A stretch of 64,000 nt of DNA from NCBI RefSeq assembly GCF_001570405.1, contig NZ_BBYM01000009.1:1-64000 (forward strand), read 5' to 3'. The notes under the pieces are model-generated. The model ran no database searches and had not been told where the DNA came from. It saw only the letters and a list, made by a program, of their open reading frames with translations. This document shows positions 1 to 8,438 of the stretch, piece after piece. Source of the DNA: Microtetraspora niveoalba (GTDB lineage: Bacteria; Actinomycetota; Actinomycetes; Streptosporangiales; Streptosporangiaceae). Position 1 is the stretch's first letter. Each line of letters starts with the position of its first letter. Both the position numbers and the translations under genes were made by a program.

Positions 1-1094
1 AGACTCCCCCGCGCGAACCGCGCCCGCACCGTAGGCAGCCGGGCCAGCTCCACCGCCAGTGCCAGCACCCGCCCCGCACCCGCCACACTCATCCCCGCCG
101 CCGAACGCAGCCAGGATCGGGTCGAGGCGTGACCGTGTCCCTTGGCCTCCCCGGCCGCGTGCACCCGGCCCACCCGTGCCGCGATCGCCGAGGTCAGCCG
201 ATCCCGCGCGTACAGCAGGTCCTCCGCCTCGGCCAGACACACCCTCGCCTCCTCCGGCATCACGGCTACCGCAAGCGCGGAGGCGGCCTGCCGCACCTGA
301 GCGACCAACGGCCACGACACCCCACCAGCATCCGCATCCGCACCGGAGGAAGCACCACTACCACCACCACCAGCGGCGGACGCCTCCCGGTCGGCGGAAT
401 AGCCCTCACAGACGGGAGCATCACGGTCAGGGGAAGCACCACCGCTGGCGGCGGACACGTCACCGCCCACGGAAGCGCCACGGTTGGGGGAAGAGCCGCC
501 ACAAACGGAAGCGTCAGCGTACATGGACGCACCATCACCGGCGGACGCGTCTCGGTCGGGGGAAGAGCCACCAGCGGGAGTGTCACCACCAGCGCCGTCA
601 GCGTCCACGGAAGCACCACCAATGGCGGACGCGTCACGGTCGGCGGGAGAGCCACCACCGGCGGACGCGTCACCGGTTATGGAACTGTCATAGCCGGTGG
701 CTGCCGGGCCTCCCTCCGCGCCAGAGGCCGAGTTCGAGGCAGTCGAGTGTGAAGCCGCAGCGCCGTGAGCGGAAGCGGCCGAAGCGGGACGCGGCTGAGC
801 CGCATTTGAGGGAACCCCGCTATGCGACTCCGGATAGCCGTTTCCGTCTCGCCGGGAGCGGGCGAGTGCCGCAATTGAGGAAAGCGCGTTATTCGGCGCT
901 GGATGACCGGTTTTGTCTACGCGGGGGAGAAAGTCGTCGAAGGTGAATGCGCCGCACCTCTGGGAGGTCTTCGCTGCTTGCGGGGTGCCGAGGGTGGTGA
1001 CGCGGGCCCACCAGTCGGTGTCGCAGGGGCGGGACTCGTCATCGTCGCGCGACTTCTCCGAAAAGAAGTCGGCGGACTCGAAGAGCCGAGTCAT
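1..1094 (-). CDS. DUF222 (13E12 family) protein, probable HNH endonuclease, N-terminal part
   Basis: The reading frame is open from an ATG at 1094, preceded by a GGTCGGAGG ribosome-binding site, to the window edge, so only about 364 residues are visible. Residues from about 265 onward carry the DUF222 signature of the 13E12 repeat family (RQAASALAVAV, then YARDRLTSAIAARVGRVHAAGEAKGHG, then SWLRSAAGMSVAGAGRVL). Family members usually end in an HNH nuclease domain, which would lie outside the window. Residues 138-238 form a Gly/Ser/Ala/Asp-rich linker built from degenerate repeats. The first 60 residues are unusually acidic and unlike the rest. Function in these families is unproven; mobility or DNA repair are suggested. 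Family assignment is firm, nuclease activity is inferred. Confidence 0.85.
   Translation of the reverse strand, partial: MTRLFESADFFSEKSRDDDESRPCDTDWWARVTTLGTPQAAKTSQRCGAFTFDDFLPRVDKTGHPAPNNALSSIAALARSRRDGNGYPESHSGVPSNAAQPRPASAASAHGAAASHSTASNSASGAEGGPAATGYDSSITGDASAGGGSPADRDASAIGGASVDADGAGGDTPAGGSSPDRDASAGDGASMYADASVCGGSSPNRGASVGGDVSAASGGASPDRDAPVCEGYSADREASAAGGGGSGASSGADADAGGVSWPLVAQVRQAASALAVAVMPEEARVCLAEAEDLLYARDRLTSAIAARVGRVHAAGEAKGHGHASTRSWLRSAAGMSVAGAGRVLALAVELARLPTVRARFARGS
380..690 (-). repeat. Degenerate linker repeats inside the DUF222 gene
   Basis: At least five imperfect copies of a motif reading roughly GGSSPDRDASA occur in the coding frame, with DNA cores resembling CGGTCGGGGGAAGAGCCACC near 388, 424, 481, 553 and 637. 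Spacing is irregular (36-84 bp), so this is a decayed or recombining repeat array and not a clean tandem repeat. It makes a flexible, acidic linker between the N-terminus and the DUF222 domain. Confidence 0.7.
703..766. repeat. Copy A of a 64-bp duplicated segment
   Basis: This stretch, inside the DUF222 gene, matches 1811-1874 with a few substitutions and a one-base gap; the longest exact block is GTGAAGCCGCAGCGCCGTG apart from flanking changes. The second copy ends immediately after the cebR stop codon. It suggests that the gap between the two genes holds duplicated DUF222-gene sequence. Confidence 0.7.
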
Positions 1095-1440
1095 GTCCAC
1101 CTCCGACCTTGATTAGAACGCCTGTATGAATAATGTCAGAGATGTCGGCGCTAATCAAGTCGAATTCGTAAAGAATTTCGAGGAGAATATCGATATTATA
1201 TTTCGTGAAATATCGGGCAAATTGGTCGCTCGTATTCGCTCCAAGGGCTTTGCGGCGCGCTATCCCGGCTCTGTCGCCGGGTTCCGGGAACGAGGCGACG
1301 GCCGAGGTCACCTGACCGGGTCCCCTTGGCCCCGTACTGCCGGCCGGGGGCGGAAGACAGCCGCCCTCGTGGTTCGGCCGTGCCGCCCGGCGCGCTCCCG
1401 CACTGATGCCCGGCCTGCCGAAGAGGCTGCTCTTACGATC
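1095..1440. other. Gene-free upstream region of the DUF222 gene
   Basis: Positions 1110-1240 are markedly AT-richer than the rest of the window and probably contain the promoter of the leftward DUF222 gene. I see no convincing coding frame here: open frames on both strands are short-lived or lack typical third-position G/C bias. Positions 1250-1440 return to high GC without a recognisable gene. Confidence 0.5.
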
Positions 1441-1690
1441 CTGACCCGGTGCACGCTCTTGGCCCGGCACGCGCGCCCTGGCGCGGTGTACGTCCCTGGC
1501 ACGCCGGGCTTCGGCGAGCGTACGTCCATGGTCCGGGCATCCCCCCGCCTGGTGTACGTCCCTGGTCCGGTGCATGCTCTTGGCCTGGTGCACGCGTTTG
1601 GCTCGGCGCACGCTCCCGGTCCGGTGTACGTCCCTGGTCCGCGCATGTCCCCCGGTGTACGTCCGTGGCCGGGCGCGTGTCACCGGCCCC
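1441..1690. repeat. Minisatellite-like array with about 18-bp period
   Basis: The core GGTGTACGTCCCTGGTCC and variants (GGTGCATGCTCTTGGCC, GGTGCACGCGTTTGGCT, GGCGCACGCTCCCGGT) recur about ten times in near-18-bp steps, most regularly at 1550-1660. Because the period is a multiple of three, long frames stay open on both strands, but the translations are simple hexapeptide repeats with no homology I recognise. I treat it as non-coding repeat DNA. Confidence 0.65.
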
Positions 1691-1810
1691 GGCAGGCGAC
1701 TTCGGCTGGGCGGCGGGCTCGGACGGGTGGCGGGCTCGGATGGGCGGCGGGCTCGGACGGGGGACCTCGGCTACCGGTCGGCGTCCTGGGAGGCGGGCTC
1801 GTCCGACGGG

Positions 1811-1874
1811 ATCGGGCCTTCCTCCGCACCTGCGGCCGAGTTCGAGGAGTCGAGCGTGAAGCCGCAGCGCCGTG
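1811..1874. repeat. Copy B of a 64-bp duplicated segment
   Basis: Near-copy of 703-766, located directly downstream of the cebR stop codon. Unlike copy A it does not sit in an intact DUF222 reading frame. Confidence 0.7.
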
Positions 1875-1875
1875 G

Positions 1876-2871
1876 TCAGGCTGATTCGCGGATGACGAGC
1901 TCGTTGGGGAGGATCACCGGCTCGGCGGGACCGCCGTGGAAGAGGTCGAGCAGGAGCTTCACCATCGCCGCCGCCTGTTCCGTGAACGGATGCCTGATCG
2001 TGGTGAGCGGGGGCTCGGTGAACTTCGCCGCCTCTATGTCGTCGAAGCCCACGACCGCGACGTCGTCGGGGACCCGCCGGCCCGCCTGACGCAGCGACTG
2101 GAGCGCGCCGACGGCCATCAGGTCGTTGGCCACGAAGACCGCGTCGAGCCCGGGGTCGTCCCGGAGGAGCTGCCGCATGGCCACCGCGCCCGACTCGCGG
2201 GTGAAGTCGCCGACCGCGACGATGGAGCGGCGGTCGGACTCCCGGAGCACGTTGCGGTAGCCGGCCAGCCGGTCCTGGCCGCCGATCATGTCCTGCGGCC
2301 CGGCGATCGTCGCGATGCGCCGCCGTCCCTTGTCCAGCAGGTGGCGCACCGCCTTCTCCGCGCCGCCCACGTTGTCGTTGTCCACGTACGGCAGGGGCAC
2401 GGGCACGGCGGGCCTGCCGTACGAGACGATCGGGACGGACATGCGGCAGATCGCGGCGGGCAGCGGGTCGGCGCCGTGCATCGAGATCAGCATGACGCCG
2501 TCCACGTGGCCGCCCGCGATGTAGCGCTCGATCCGCGCGTGGCTCTTGGGCGAGCCCGCCAGCATGAGGACGACCTGCCGGTCGGCGGCCTCGAGCTCCA
2601 GGCTGGCCGCCCTGATGACCGTGGAGAACATCGGGTCCTCGGAGAAGACCCTGGTCGGCGGCTCGGACACGACCAGGGCGATCGAGTCGGTCCGCTGGGT
2701 GACCAGGCTGCGGGCGGCCGAGTTGGGCACGTATCCCAGTTCGTCGACCGCGCGGAGCACGGCCTCCCTGATCTGCGGCGTCACGGTGGCCTGGCCGTTG
2801 ACGACCCGGGAGACGGTCGCGCGCGACACCCCCGCACGCGCGGCGACCGCCTCCAGAGTGGGTCGTTTCAT
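1876..2871 (-). CDS. cebR: LacI-family repressor, CebR-like
   Basis: This 331-residue regulator starts with a classic LacI helix-turn-helix (TLEAVAARAGVSRATVSRVVNG, residues 4-25) and hinge region, followed by a periplasmic-binding-protein-like sugar-sensing domain ending near residue 325. The ATG overlaps the stop of bglC by 4 bp (ATGA), so it is probably translationally coupled as the last gene of the cellobiose operon. Known CebR proteins repress ceb genes and release DNA when cello-oligosaccharides bind. Palindromes of the GAGAGCGCTCTC type in front of cebE (7567-7578, 7663-7674) suit this regulator. The family is certain; the ligand is inferred from the neighbours. Confidence 0.85.
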   Translation of the reverse strand: MKRPTLEAVAARAGVSRATVSRVVNGQATVTPQIREAVLRAVDELGYVPNSAARSLVTQRTDSIALVVSEPPTRVFSEDPMFSTVIRAASLELEAADRQVVLMLAGSPKSHARIERYIAGGHVDGVMLISMHGADPLPAAICRMSVPIVSYGRPAVPVPLPYVDNDNVGGAEKAVRHLLDKGRRRIATIAGPQDMIGGQDRLAGYRNVLRESDRRSIVAVGDFTRESGAVAMRQLLRDDPGLDAVFVANDLMAVGALQSLRQAGRRVPDDVAVVGFDDIEAAKFTEPPLTTIRHPFTEQAAAMVKLLLDLFHGGPAEPVILPNELVIRESA

Positions 2872-4283
2872 CTGTCCCCCTGAGCGCCGTAGGAGAGGCC
2901 GTTGCGGCTGATGACCTCGCGATACCACAGCGCGCTGTCCTTGGGGATGCGCCGCTGGGTCGCGTAGTCGACGTACACGATGCCGAACCTCTTGTGGTAG
3001 CCGTAGGCCCACTCGAAGTTGTCCAGCAGCGACCATACGAGATAACCGCGTAGATCCGCACCGGCCGACATCGCCGCGTGGGCGGCCCGCAGGTGCGCGT
3101 CCAGGTAGCCGATCCTCTCGGTGTCGCACACCCGTCCGTCCCGGACGACGTCGTCGAAGGCGGCGCCGTTCTCGGTGACCAGCAGGCCCACCTCGGGATA
3201 GTCGCGGGACAGCCTGAGCAGCAGGGACTCCAGGCCCGCCGGGACGATGGGCCAGCCCATCGCCGTCGTCGGCCCGGGCGGCGGGTCGAACCCGATGCCC
3301 TCGCTGCCGGGGAAGGCCCGGGAGGCGGGCGCGCCGGGCGCCGGGGACACGAAGGACGGGTTGTAGTAGTTGATCCCGAGCAGCTCGATCGGCTGATGGA
3401 TGATCTCCAGGTCGCCGTCCTCGATGTGGCCGAGGCCGCCGTGCCGCGCCGCGATGTCCAGCACGTCGCCGGGATAGCGTCCGCGCAGCGCGGGGTCGAG
3501 GAACTGCCGGTTGAGCAGCCCGTCCACGAGGGTTACCGGGGCGCTCGTCCCGTCCTCACCGCCGTCCGGTCCGATCACCGGCGCGAGGTTGAGGACCAGC
3601 GCGATCTCGGCGGCGCCCGCCGTACGCAGGGCGGAGGCGGCCAGCCCGTGCCCGAGCAGCAGGTGGTGCGCGGCCCGGAAGGCGGCGGCCGGGCTCCGCC
3701 GCCCCGGCGCGTGCACGCCGGAGCAGTAGCCGAGGAAGGCCGCCACCCACGGCTCGTTCAGCGTCGTCCAGGTGCGGACCCGGTCGCCGAGCCGAGCGTG
3801 TACGGCTGTCGCGTAGTCGGCGAACCGGTACGCGACGTCCCTGCTCGTCCAGCCGCCCATGTCCTCGAGCGCCTGGGGGAGGTCCCAGTGGTACAGCGTC
3901 GGGTACGGCGTGACGCCGTGCGCGAGGAGCTCGTCCACCAGCCGGTCGTAGAAGTCGAGGCCGAGCGGATTGACCGGGCCGGAGCCGGTGGGCAGCACGC
4001 GCGGCCAGGCGACGGAGAACCGGTAGGCGCGCAGGCCGAGCCCGGCCATGAGCCGCACGTCGTCGGCGTACCGGTGGTAGTGGTCGCAGGCGACGTCCCC
4101 GGTGTGGCCGTCCGCCACCTTGCCGGGCAGGCGGGAGAAGCCGTCCCAGATGGAGCTCCCCCTGCCGTCCTCGTCGCAGGCGCCCTCGATCTGGTACGCC
4201 GCGGTCGCGGCGCCCCAGACGAAGCCGTCCGGGAACACGAGCCGCCCGGGCTCCCCGCCGTTCGCACTGGTCGTGGTGCTCAT
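2868..4283 (-). CDS. bglC: Family 1 beta-glucosidase
   Basis: This 471-residue cytoplasmic enzyme is a full-length GH1 protein. The acid/base motif TLNEP puts the catalytic Glu at 177, and the nucleophile motif VTENG puts the second at 371. The N-terminal FPDGFVWGAATAAYQIEG signature and the C-terminal WSLLDNFEWAYGY aglycone/glucose-site motif are both present, with no signal peptide. It should hydrolyse imported cellobiose or cello-oligosaccharides to glucose. Its start overlaps the stop of cebG by 4 bp and its stop overlaps the cebR start, so the three genes are translated from one message. Substrate preference among beta-glucosides is inferred from the CebE-like binding protein. Confidence 0.92.
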   Translation of the reverse strand: MSTTTSANGGEPGRLVFPDGFVWGAATAAYQIEGACDEDGRGSSIWDGFSRLPGKVADGHTGDVACDHYHRYADDVRLMAGLGLRAYRFSVAWPRVLPTGSGPVNPLGLDFYDRLVDELLAHGVTPYPTLYHWDLPQALEDMGGWTSRDVAYRFADYATAVHARLGDRVRTWTTLNEPWVAAFLGYCSGVHAPGRRSPAAAFRAAHHLLLGHGLAASALRTAGAAEIALVLNLAPVIGPDGGEDGTSAPVTLVDGLLNRQFLDPALRGRYPGDVLDIAARHGGLGHIEDGDLEIIHQPIELLGINYYNPSFVSPAPGAPASRAFPGSEGIGFDPPPGPTTAMGWPIVPAGLESLLLRLSRDYPEVGLLVTENGAAFDDVVRDGRVCDTERIGYLDAHLRAAHAAMSAGADLRGYLVWSLLDNFEWAYGYHKRFGIVYVDYATQRRIPKDSALWYREVISRNGLSYGAQGDR

Positions 4284-5125
4284 CCTTTGACGGCCCCCTG
4301 CATGATTCCTCCGATGATCTGCTTGCCGAGAAGGACGAAGACGAGCACGAGCGGGAGGGTCGCGACCGCCGTCCCGGTCAGCCCGAGTGTGAAGTCGCGG
4401 ACGTACCCGCTGGCGAGCTGGGACAGCGCGACCTGCACCGTCGGGTCGTCGGGCGTGAGGACGACCAGCGGCCAGAAGTAGTCGTTCCAGGCCGTCATGA
4501 AGGTCAGCATCCCGAGCACCGCGGCGGCGGGCCGCGCGGCGGGGACGACGATGTGCCGGAACAGCCGCCAGGTGCCGCACCCGTCGATCCGGCCGGCTTC
4601 GAGCAGCTCGGTCGGCAGCGCGCGGCCGAGGTACTGGGTCATGAAGAAGACGCCGAACGCGTTGACCAGCGCGGGCACGATCACCGCGTACAGCTTCCCC
4701 GTCCACTCCAGCTTGATCATCAGCATGTAGAGGGGGATGATGCCGAGCTGCGTCGGGACCATCATGGTCACCACGGTCAGCAGCAGGAGCGCGCCGCGCC
4801 CCCGGAAGCGCAGCTTCGCGAACGCGAAGCCGGCCAGCGTGGAGAAGAACGTCACCGACACGGTGATCGTGCCCGCCACGACGAACGAGTTGACCAGCGC
4901 GAGCGCGAACGGCGCGGTGTCGAAGACCCGGGACACGTTGGCGAGGAAGTTGCCGCCGGGCAGCAGCGGCGGCGGCATCTCGGCCATCGCCGCGTTGTCG
5001 TGCGAGGCGACGATCACGCTCCAATAGACGGGGAAGGCGGAGAAGAACGCCACCGCCAGCAGCGTGAGATAGGCGAGGGGGTGCTTGGGGCGGGATCTCA
5101 TCCGCGTCTCCCGGTTCCCCAGCAC
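4280..5125 (-). CDS. cebG: Carbohydrate ABC transporter permease, CebG-like
   Basis: This 281-residue integral membrane protein has about six hydrophobic segments and the EAA-loop of MalG-type permeases (ELLEAGRIDGCGTWRLFRHIVVP, about residues 177-199), which docks on the ATPase. It is the second permease of the pair. It starts 15 bp after cebF and ends overlapping bglC. No ATPase gene is in the operon; in actinomycetes CebEFG uses the shared ATPase MsiK encoded elsewhere, and that probably applies here. An internal ATG seven codons in is an alternative start. Confidence 0.88.
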   Translation of the reverse strand: MLGNRETRMRSRPKHPLAYLTLLAVAFFSAFPVYWSVIVASHDNAAMAEMPPPLLPGGNFLANVSRVFDTAPFALALVNSFVVAGTITVSVTFFSTLAGFAFAKLRFRGRGALLLLTVVTMMVPTQLGIIPLYMLMIKLEWTGKLYAVIVPALVNAFGVFFMTQYLGRALPTELLEAGRIDGCGTWRLFRHIVVPAARPAAAVLGMLTFMTAWNDYFWPLVVLTPDDPTVQVALSQLASGYVRDFTLGLTGTAVATLPLVLVFVLLGKQIIGGIMQGAVKG

Positions 5126-5140
5126 GCCGAGCCGGTTCCG

Positions 5141-6124
5141 TCACACATCGAGCCCTCCGCGCATCCTCCGGACCAGCAGGTAGTTGAACCCGACGACCAC
5201 CACCACGAGCAGGAACATCACCCACGCGGCGGCCGAGGCGTAGCCGAACTCGAAGCTCCGGAAGCCCTTCTCGTACAGGTAGAGGGCGAGCGTCTGGAAC
5301 TGGCGGTCGGTGCCGCCCGTGGTCGCCGCGCCGTTGCTCACCTGCGCGCCGAACAGCAGCGGCTCGGCGATGATCTGCATGGAGCCGATCGTCGTGACGA
5401 TGACCGTGAAGATGACGGTCGGGCGGATCATCGGGATCGTGACGCTCCAGAGCTGCCGCGCCGCCGAGGCGCCGTCGATGGTCGCCGCCTCGTAGATCTC
5501 CCGCGGCACGGCCTGCATCGCGGCCAGGTAGATGAGCGCGTTGTAGCCCGTCCAGCGCCACATGATCATGATGGCGATGGCGACGTGGGAGCTGGCCACG
5601 TCGGCCTGCCAGTACACGCGGTCGATCCCGACGAGGTCCAGTAGCGCGTTGACCAGGCCGAAGTCGCGCCCGAAGAGCTGGCTGAAGATGACCACGACGG
5701 CGACGACGCTGGTGACGTTCGGCAGCAGCAGGGTGATGCGGAACAACGTCTGCGCCCGCAGCGGCCGGTTGAGGAGGTGGGCGAGCACCAGCGCGAGCGC
5801 GAGCTGGGGCACCGCGGACAGGACGCCGATCGACAGCGTGTTGAACGCCGCGTTCCAGAAGTAGCCGTCGGAGAACAGCCGCCCGTAGTTGTCCAGGCCC
5901 ACGAACGGGTTGGCGCTGCTCAGCAGGTTCCAGTCGTGGAGCGAGACCCACGCGGTGTAGATCAGCGGGAAGACGCCGAAGGCGGCGAAGAGCAGGAAGA
6001 AGGGGGCGACGTAGGCGTAGGGCGAGACCGTCCGGTCCAGCCGGTGCCGCCACGGGGAGGACGGCGCCGCCGGTCGTGCGCGGGGCGGGCTCTCGGGTTT
6101 CGGCGCCCGATGGGCGACGGGCAT
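5141..6124 (-). CDS. cebF: Carbohydrate ABC transporter permease, CebF-like
   Basis: A 327-residue MalF/UgpA-type permease. A Pro/Arg-rich cytoplasmic N-terminus of about 35 residues precedes the first membrane segment (YAYVAPFFLLFAAFGVFPLIY). The EAA loop reads EIYEAATIDGASAARQLWSVTIP. It forms the membrane channel with the following gene and receives sugar from CebE. It lies 105 bp downstream of cebE in the same direction, with that gap containing no obvious gene. Confidence 0.88.
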   Translation of the reverse strand: MPVAHRAPKPESPPRARPAAPSSPWRHRLDRTVSPYAYVAPFFLLFAAFGVFPLIYTAWVSLHDWNLLSSANPFVGLDNYGRLFSDGYFWNAAFNTLSIGVLSAVPQLALALVLAHLLNRPLRAQTLFRITLLLPNVTSVVAVVVIFSQLFGRDFGLVNALLDLVGIDRVYWQADVASSHVAIAIMIMWRWTGYNALIYLAAMQAVPREIYEAATIDGASAARQLWSVTIPMIRPTVIFTVIVTTIGSMQIIAEPLLFGAQVSNGAATTGGTDRQFQTLALYLYEKGFRSFEFGYASAAAWVMFLLVVVVVGFNYLLVRRMRGGLDV

Positions 6125-6229
6125 CGGGACTCCTTTCGTTCCGTCCGTACGGGTCGGTCCGGGGCCGCTCGGGCGGCCGCCGGGGGTGGAACGTCCCGGG
6201 GGTGTCGCGGACCCCCGGGACGGCCCCCG

Positions 6230-7531
6230 TCACCCGACGTTCTCGACGTCCTTGAGGACCTGGGCCCACGCCTGCTCGGGTGCCTGCTTGCCCTGCTCCA
6301 CCCGGCCGAGGCCGTTGCCGATCGCCGTGCGCACGTCGCCCTCCTTGGGGCCGAGGTGTTGCGGCTTGAGGTTCTTCGCGGCGTCGGAGTAGATCTTGCC
6401 GACGGGCGCGCCGTTGAAGAAGTCCTTGGTGAAGTCCCGGATGTCCGGCTGGTCGTACAGCGCCGGGATCGACGGGAAGTTGCCGATCGCCTTGAAGACG
6501 GCGGCCTGGCTGTCGGCCGAGGTCAGGAAGTCGACCAGCTCGGCCGCCTCCTTCGGGTGCTTGCTCTGCTTGGGCACGGTCAGGTGCGTGCCTCCGGCGT
6601 TGCCCGCGCCGCCCGGAACGGTGGCGATGTCCCACTTGCCGGCCGCGTTCTTGGCCTGGTCCTGGATGTACGCGGTCATCCAGGCGGGGCAGATGATCGT
6701 GGCGAAGGACCCCTTGGCGAAGCCCGTGTTCCACTCGGGCGTCCAGGCGCCGATCTTGGCGCTGAGGCCCTCCTGGATCATCCGGACCGACAGGTCCCAG
6801 GCCCTCTTCACGTCCGGGTTGGTGGCGACGACGACCTTGTCCTGCGCGTCGTACACGCCGACGGGAGCCTGGGCGATGATCGCCCGCATGATCTCGCCGG
6901 GGCTGTCGAAGAACTTCGTGCCCGCGGGGGAGGCGGCGCTGAACTTCTTGCCCGTCTCGATGTACCCGTCCCAGGTGGGCCACAGCGCGGACACCTCGTC
7001 GCGCCCGGTCGGGAGCCCGGCCTTCTTGAACAGGTCGGTGCGATAACACATGGCCAGGCCGCCGATGTCGGTGCCGAGGCCGACGACGGCGCCGTTCGGC
7101 GCGACGCCCTGCTGCCACTTCCAGTCGAGGTAGTCGCCCTGGCGCTTGTCGAGCCCGTACTGACGCAGGTCCTGGAACCGGTCGGGCTGCGCGGTGAACT
7201 GGCTGACGAAGCCGACCTCGATGCCCTCGACGTCGGCGGCGCCCGCCCCGGTGGCGAGGTGCGCCGCGAGGTTGGTGTGGTGGTCGGCGTAGGCGGCCTG
7301 GCGCTCCTCGATCTCGATGTTCGGATGGGTCTTCCTGAACTCCTCGTACAAGGGTTTGAAGCCGAAGTCGCCGAACAGGCCGACGGTGAGCTTGATCTTC
7401 TCGGCGGGCGCGGCGGAGCCGCCGGTCGCGGGGGAGGAGCCGCCACCGCACGCGGTGAGGGCGAACAGCGCGGCGGCGAGCATGGGGGCGAGCGGCCGGG
7501 GGATCCGGCGGCCCGTGCGGGGGATGCCCAC
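6230..7531 (-). CDS. cebE: Extracellular sugar-binding lipoprotein, CebE-like
   Basis: This 433-residue solute-binding protein has an Arg-rich signal peptide and a lipobox (ALTAC, Cys28), so it should be a lipoprotein on the outer face of the membrane. The mature region (TVGLFGDFGFKPLYEEF, then ATGAGAADVEGIEVGFVSQF) resembles the cellobiose/cellotriose-binding protein CebE of Streptomyces. The start is a GTG with a strong GAGGAGG site 4 nt upstream. It heads the operon and faces palindromes matching CebR boxes, which supports cello-oligosaccharide induction. Confidence 0.85.
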   Translation of the reverse strand: MGIPRTGRRIPRPLAPMLAAALFALTACGGGSSPATGGSAAPAEKIKLTVGLFGDFGFKPLYEEFRKTHPNIEIEERQAAYADHHTNLAAHLATGAGAADVEGIEVGFVSQFTAQPDRFQDLRQYGLDKRQGDYLDWKWQQGVAPNGAVVGLGTDIGGLAMCYRTDLFKKAGLPTGRDEVSALWPTWDGYIETGKKFSAASPAGTKFFDSPGEIMRAIIAQAPVGVYDAQDKVVVATNPDVKRAWDLSVRMIQEGLSAKIGAWTPEWNTGFAKGSFATIICPAWMTAYIQDQAKNAAGKWDIATVPGGAGNAGGTHLTVPKQSKHPKEAAELVDFLTSADSQAAVFKAIGNFPSIPALYDQPDIRDFTKDFFNGAPVGKIYSDAAKNLKPQHLGPKEGDVRTAIGNGLGRVEQGKQAPEQAWAQVLKDVENVG

Positions 7532-7566
7532 GAACCCTCCTCGGGTCCTGATTAAACGATCATGAA

Positions 7567-7578
7567 GAGAGCGCTCTC
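7567..7578. promoter_or_regulatory. CebR-like operator upstream of cebE
   Basis: The perfect palindrome GAGAGCGCTCTC lies 36 bp before the cebE start. It keeps the GAGCGCTC core of the CebR consensus TGGGAGCGCTCCCA. Its position fits repression of the ceb operon. Confidence 0.75.
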
Positions 7579-7662
7579 AGACAAGGTTCTGCCGCTTCCA
7601 TGCACGCGTCAAGGGCTGGATCGCTAACGATCTCCGTTATCTGGCCGGGTAGCGAGAGGCGG

Positions 7663-7674
7663 TGAGAGCGCTCC
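7663..7674. promoter_or_regulatory. Second CebR-like half-conserved operator
   Basis: TGAGAGCGCTCC, about 96 bp upstream of the first palindrome, has the same GAGCGCTC core with imperfect arms. Two spaced sites could permit cooperative repression. Lower confidence than the proximal site. Confidence 0.55.
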
Positions 7675-7705
7675 CTCGAATGTTCTCCGGGGTGGGGAAC
7701 AGGGG

Positions 7706-7746
7706 CGGGCGGCCGCCGGAGGGACACCTCCTCCGGCGGCCGCCCG
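7706..7746 (-). terminator. Hairpin terminator after the secreted protein gene
   Basis: A perfect 16-bp inverted repeat (CGGGCGGCCGCCGGAG at 7706-7721 and its complement at 7731-7746) with a 9-nt loop lies just beyond the stop of the leftward gene at 7773. No U-tract follows, as is usual in high-GC actinobacteria. Confidence 0.65.
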
Positions 7747-7772
7747 GATCCCTCATCGAGCCAGAGGGTCGG

Positions 7773-8438
7773 TCAGGACGGCGACTCCGACGGCGTAGGA
7801 GCGGCCGGGGAGCCCGCGCCCCCCTGCCTGCTCGGCCACTGCGGACGGCTGAGGTTCACGATCAGCGCGGCGGGAGAGTTGTTCTCCTTGCCCGGGCTGA
7901 TCACCCAGACGGTGTCGCCGATGGTGATGTCCTTGAGCCCCTTGCGGTCGGCGCAGACGCGGGTCGAGTCGTCGATCGCGTACGTGTGGGCGTAACCGTC
8001 GGTGCTCTTGACCGAGACGGAGTCCTGCTTGATCGCGGTCACCTTCCCGGTCTGCGTGATGACGGTCTGGTAGCCGCCGCCGCGCTTCGGGACGACCAGC
8101 TCGCCGTGGACGGAGCCGAGCGGGCCCTCCATGCCGTGTCCAGGAGGTCCGGCGGGCCCGGTCGGGGACGGCGACGGCTGGGCGAAGGCGGCGACCGTGC
8201 CCACGGCGCCGAGCGGGCCGAGTGTGCCGGCCTGGGCGGAGCTCGGGTACGCGACGGACGCGTGCGCCGAGCCGTGCGCGGCCCCGGCGGGGGAGCTCGC
8301 CTGCGCCCCGGTGGCGGCCGCGCCCGTACCGGCGGCGACCATCAGGGCGGCGGCCCCGAGAAGGAGGCCGCGGCGGAGCCGGCGTCGCGGCGGTGACTCG
8401 GACGGCAGATGGGACGGGCTGAACTCGTGATCGATCAT
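7773..8438 (-). CDS. Secreted protein of unknown function
   Basis: This 221-residue protein begins with a twin-arginine-like Arg cluster (RRRLRRGLLLG) and a hydrophobic signal segment with an Ala-X-Ala site near residue 50. After an Ala/Gly/Ser-rich stretch, residues 130-200 form a compact domain (TGKVTAIKQDSVSVKSTDGYAHTY, then DTVWVISPGK) resembling the DUF5666-like small beta domains of actinobacterial exported proteins. The C-terminus is Pro/Ser-rich. The ATG at 8438 is chosen because the signal peptide begins there. Neighbouring genes give no clear hint of function. Confidence 0.7.
   Translation of the reverse strand: MIDHEFSPSHLPSESPPRRRLRRGLLLGAAALMVAAGTGAAATGAQASSPAGAAHGSAHASVAYPSSAQAGTLGPLGAVGTVAAFAQPSPSPTGPAGPPGHGMEGPLGSVHGELVVPKRGGGYQTVITQTGKVTAIKQDSVSVKSTDGYAHTYAIDDSTRVCADRKGLKDITIGDTVWVISPGKENNSPAALIVNLSRPQWPSRQGGAGSPAAPTPSESPS

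Noticed and set aside
380-690. CRISPR or phage repeat array
   Set aside because: The repeats are degenerate, irregularly spaced and maintain the DUF222 reading frame, so they encode a protein linker.
1126-1884. Possible protein-coding gene through the 18-bp repeat region
   Set aside because: Open frames exist on both strands because the repeat unit is a multiple of three; they lack a conserved domain and span dissimilar AT-rich and GC-rich DNA.
2868-7451. A single 1500-residue reading frame running through cebE-cebF-cebG-bglC
   Set aside because: Only its last third (from 4283) is a real protein, the GH1 enzyme. The rest is an Arg/Ala/Pro-rich out-of-frame reading of the transporter genes caused by high GC.
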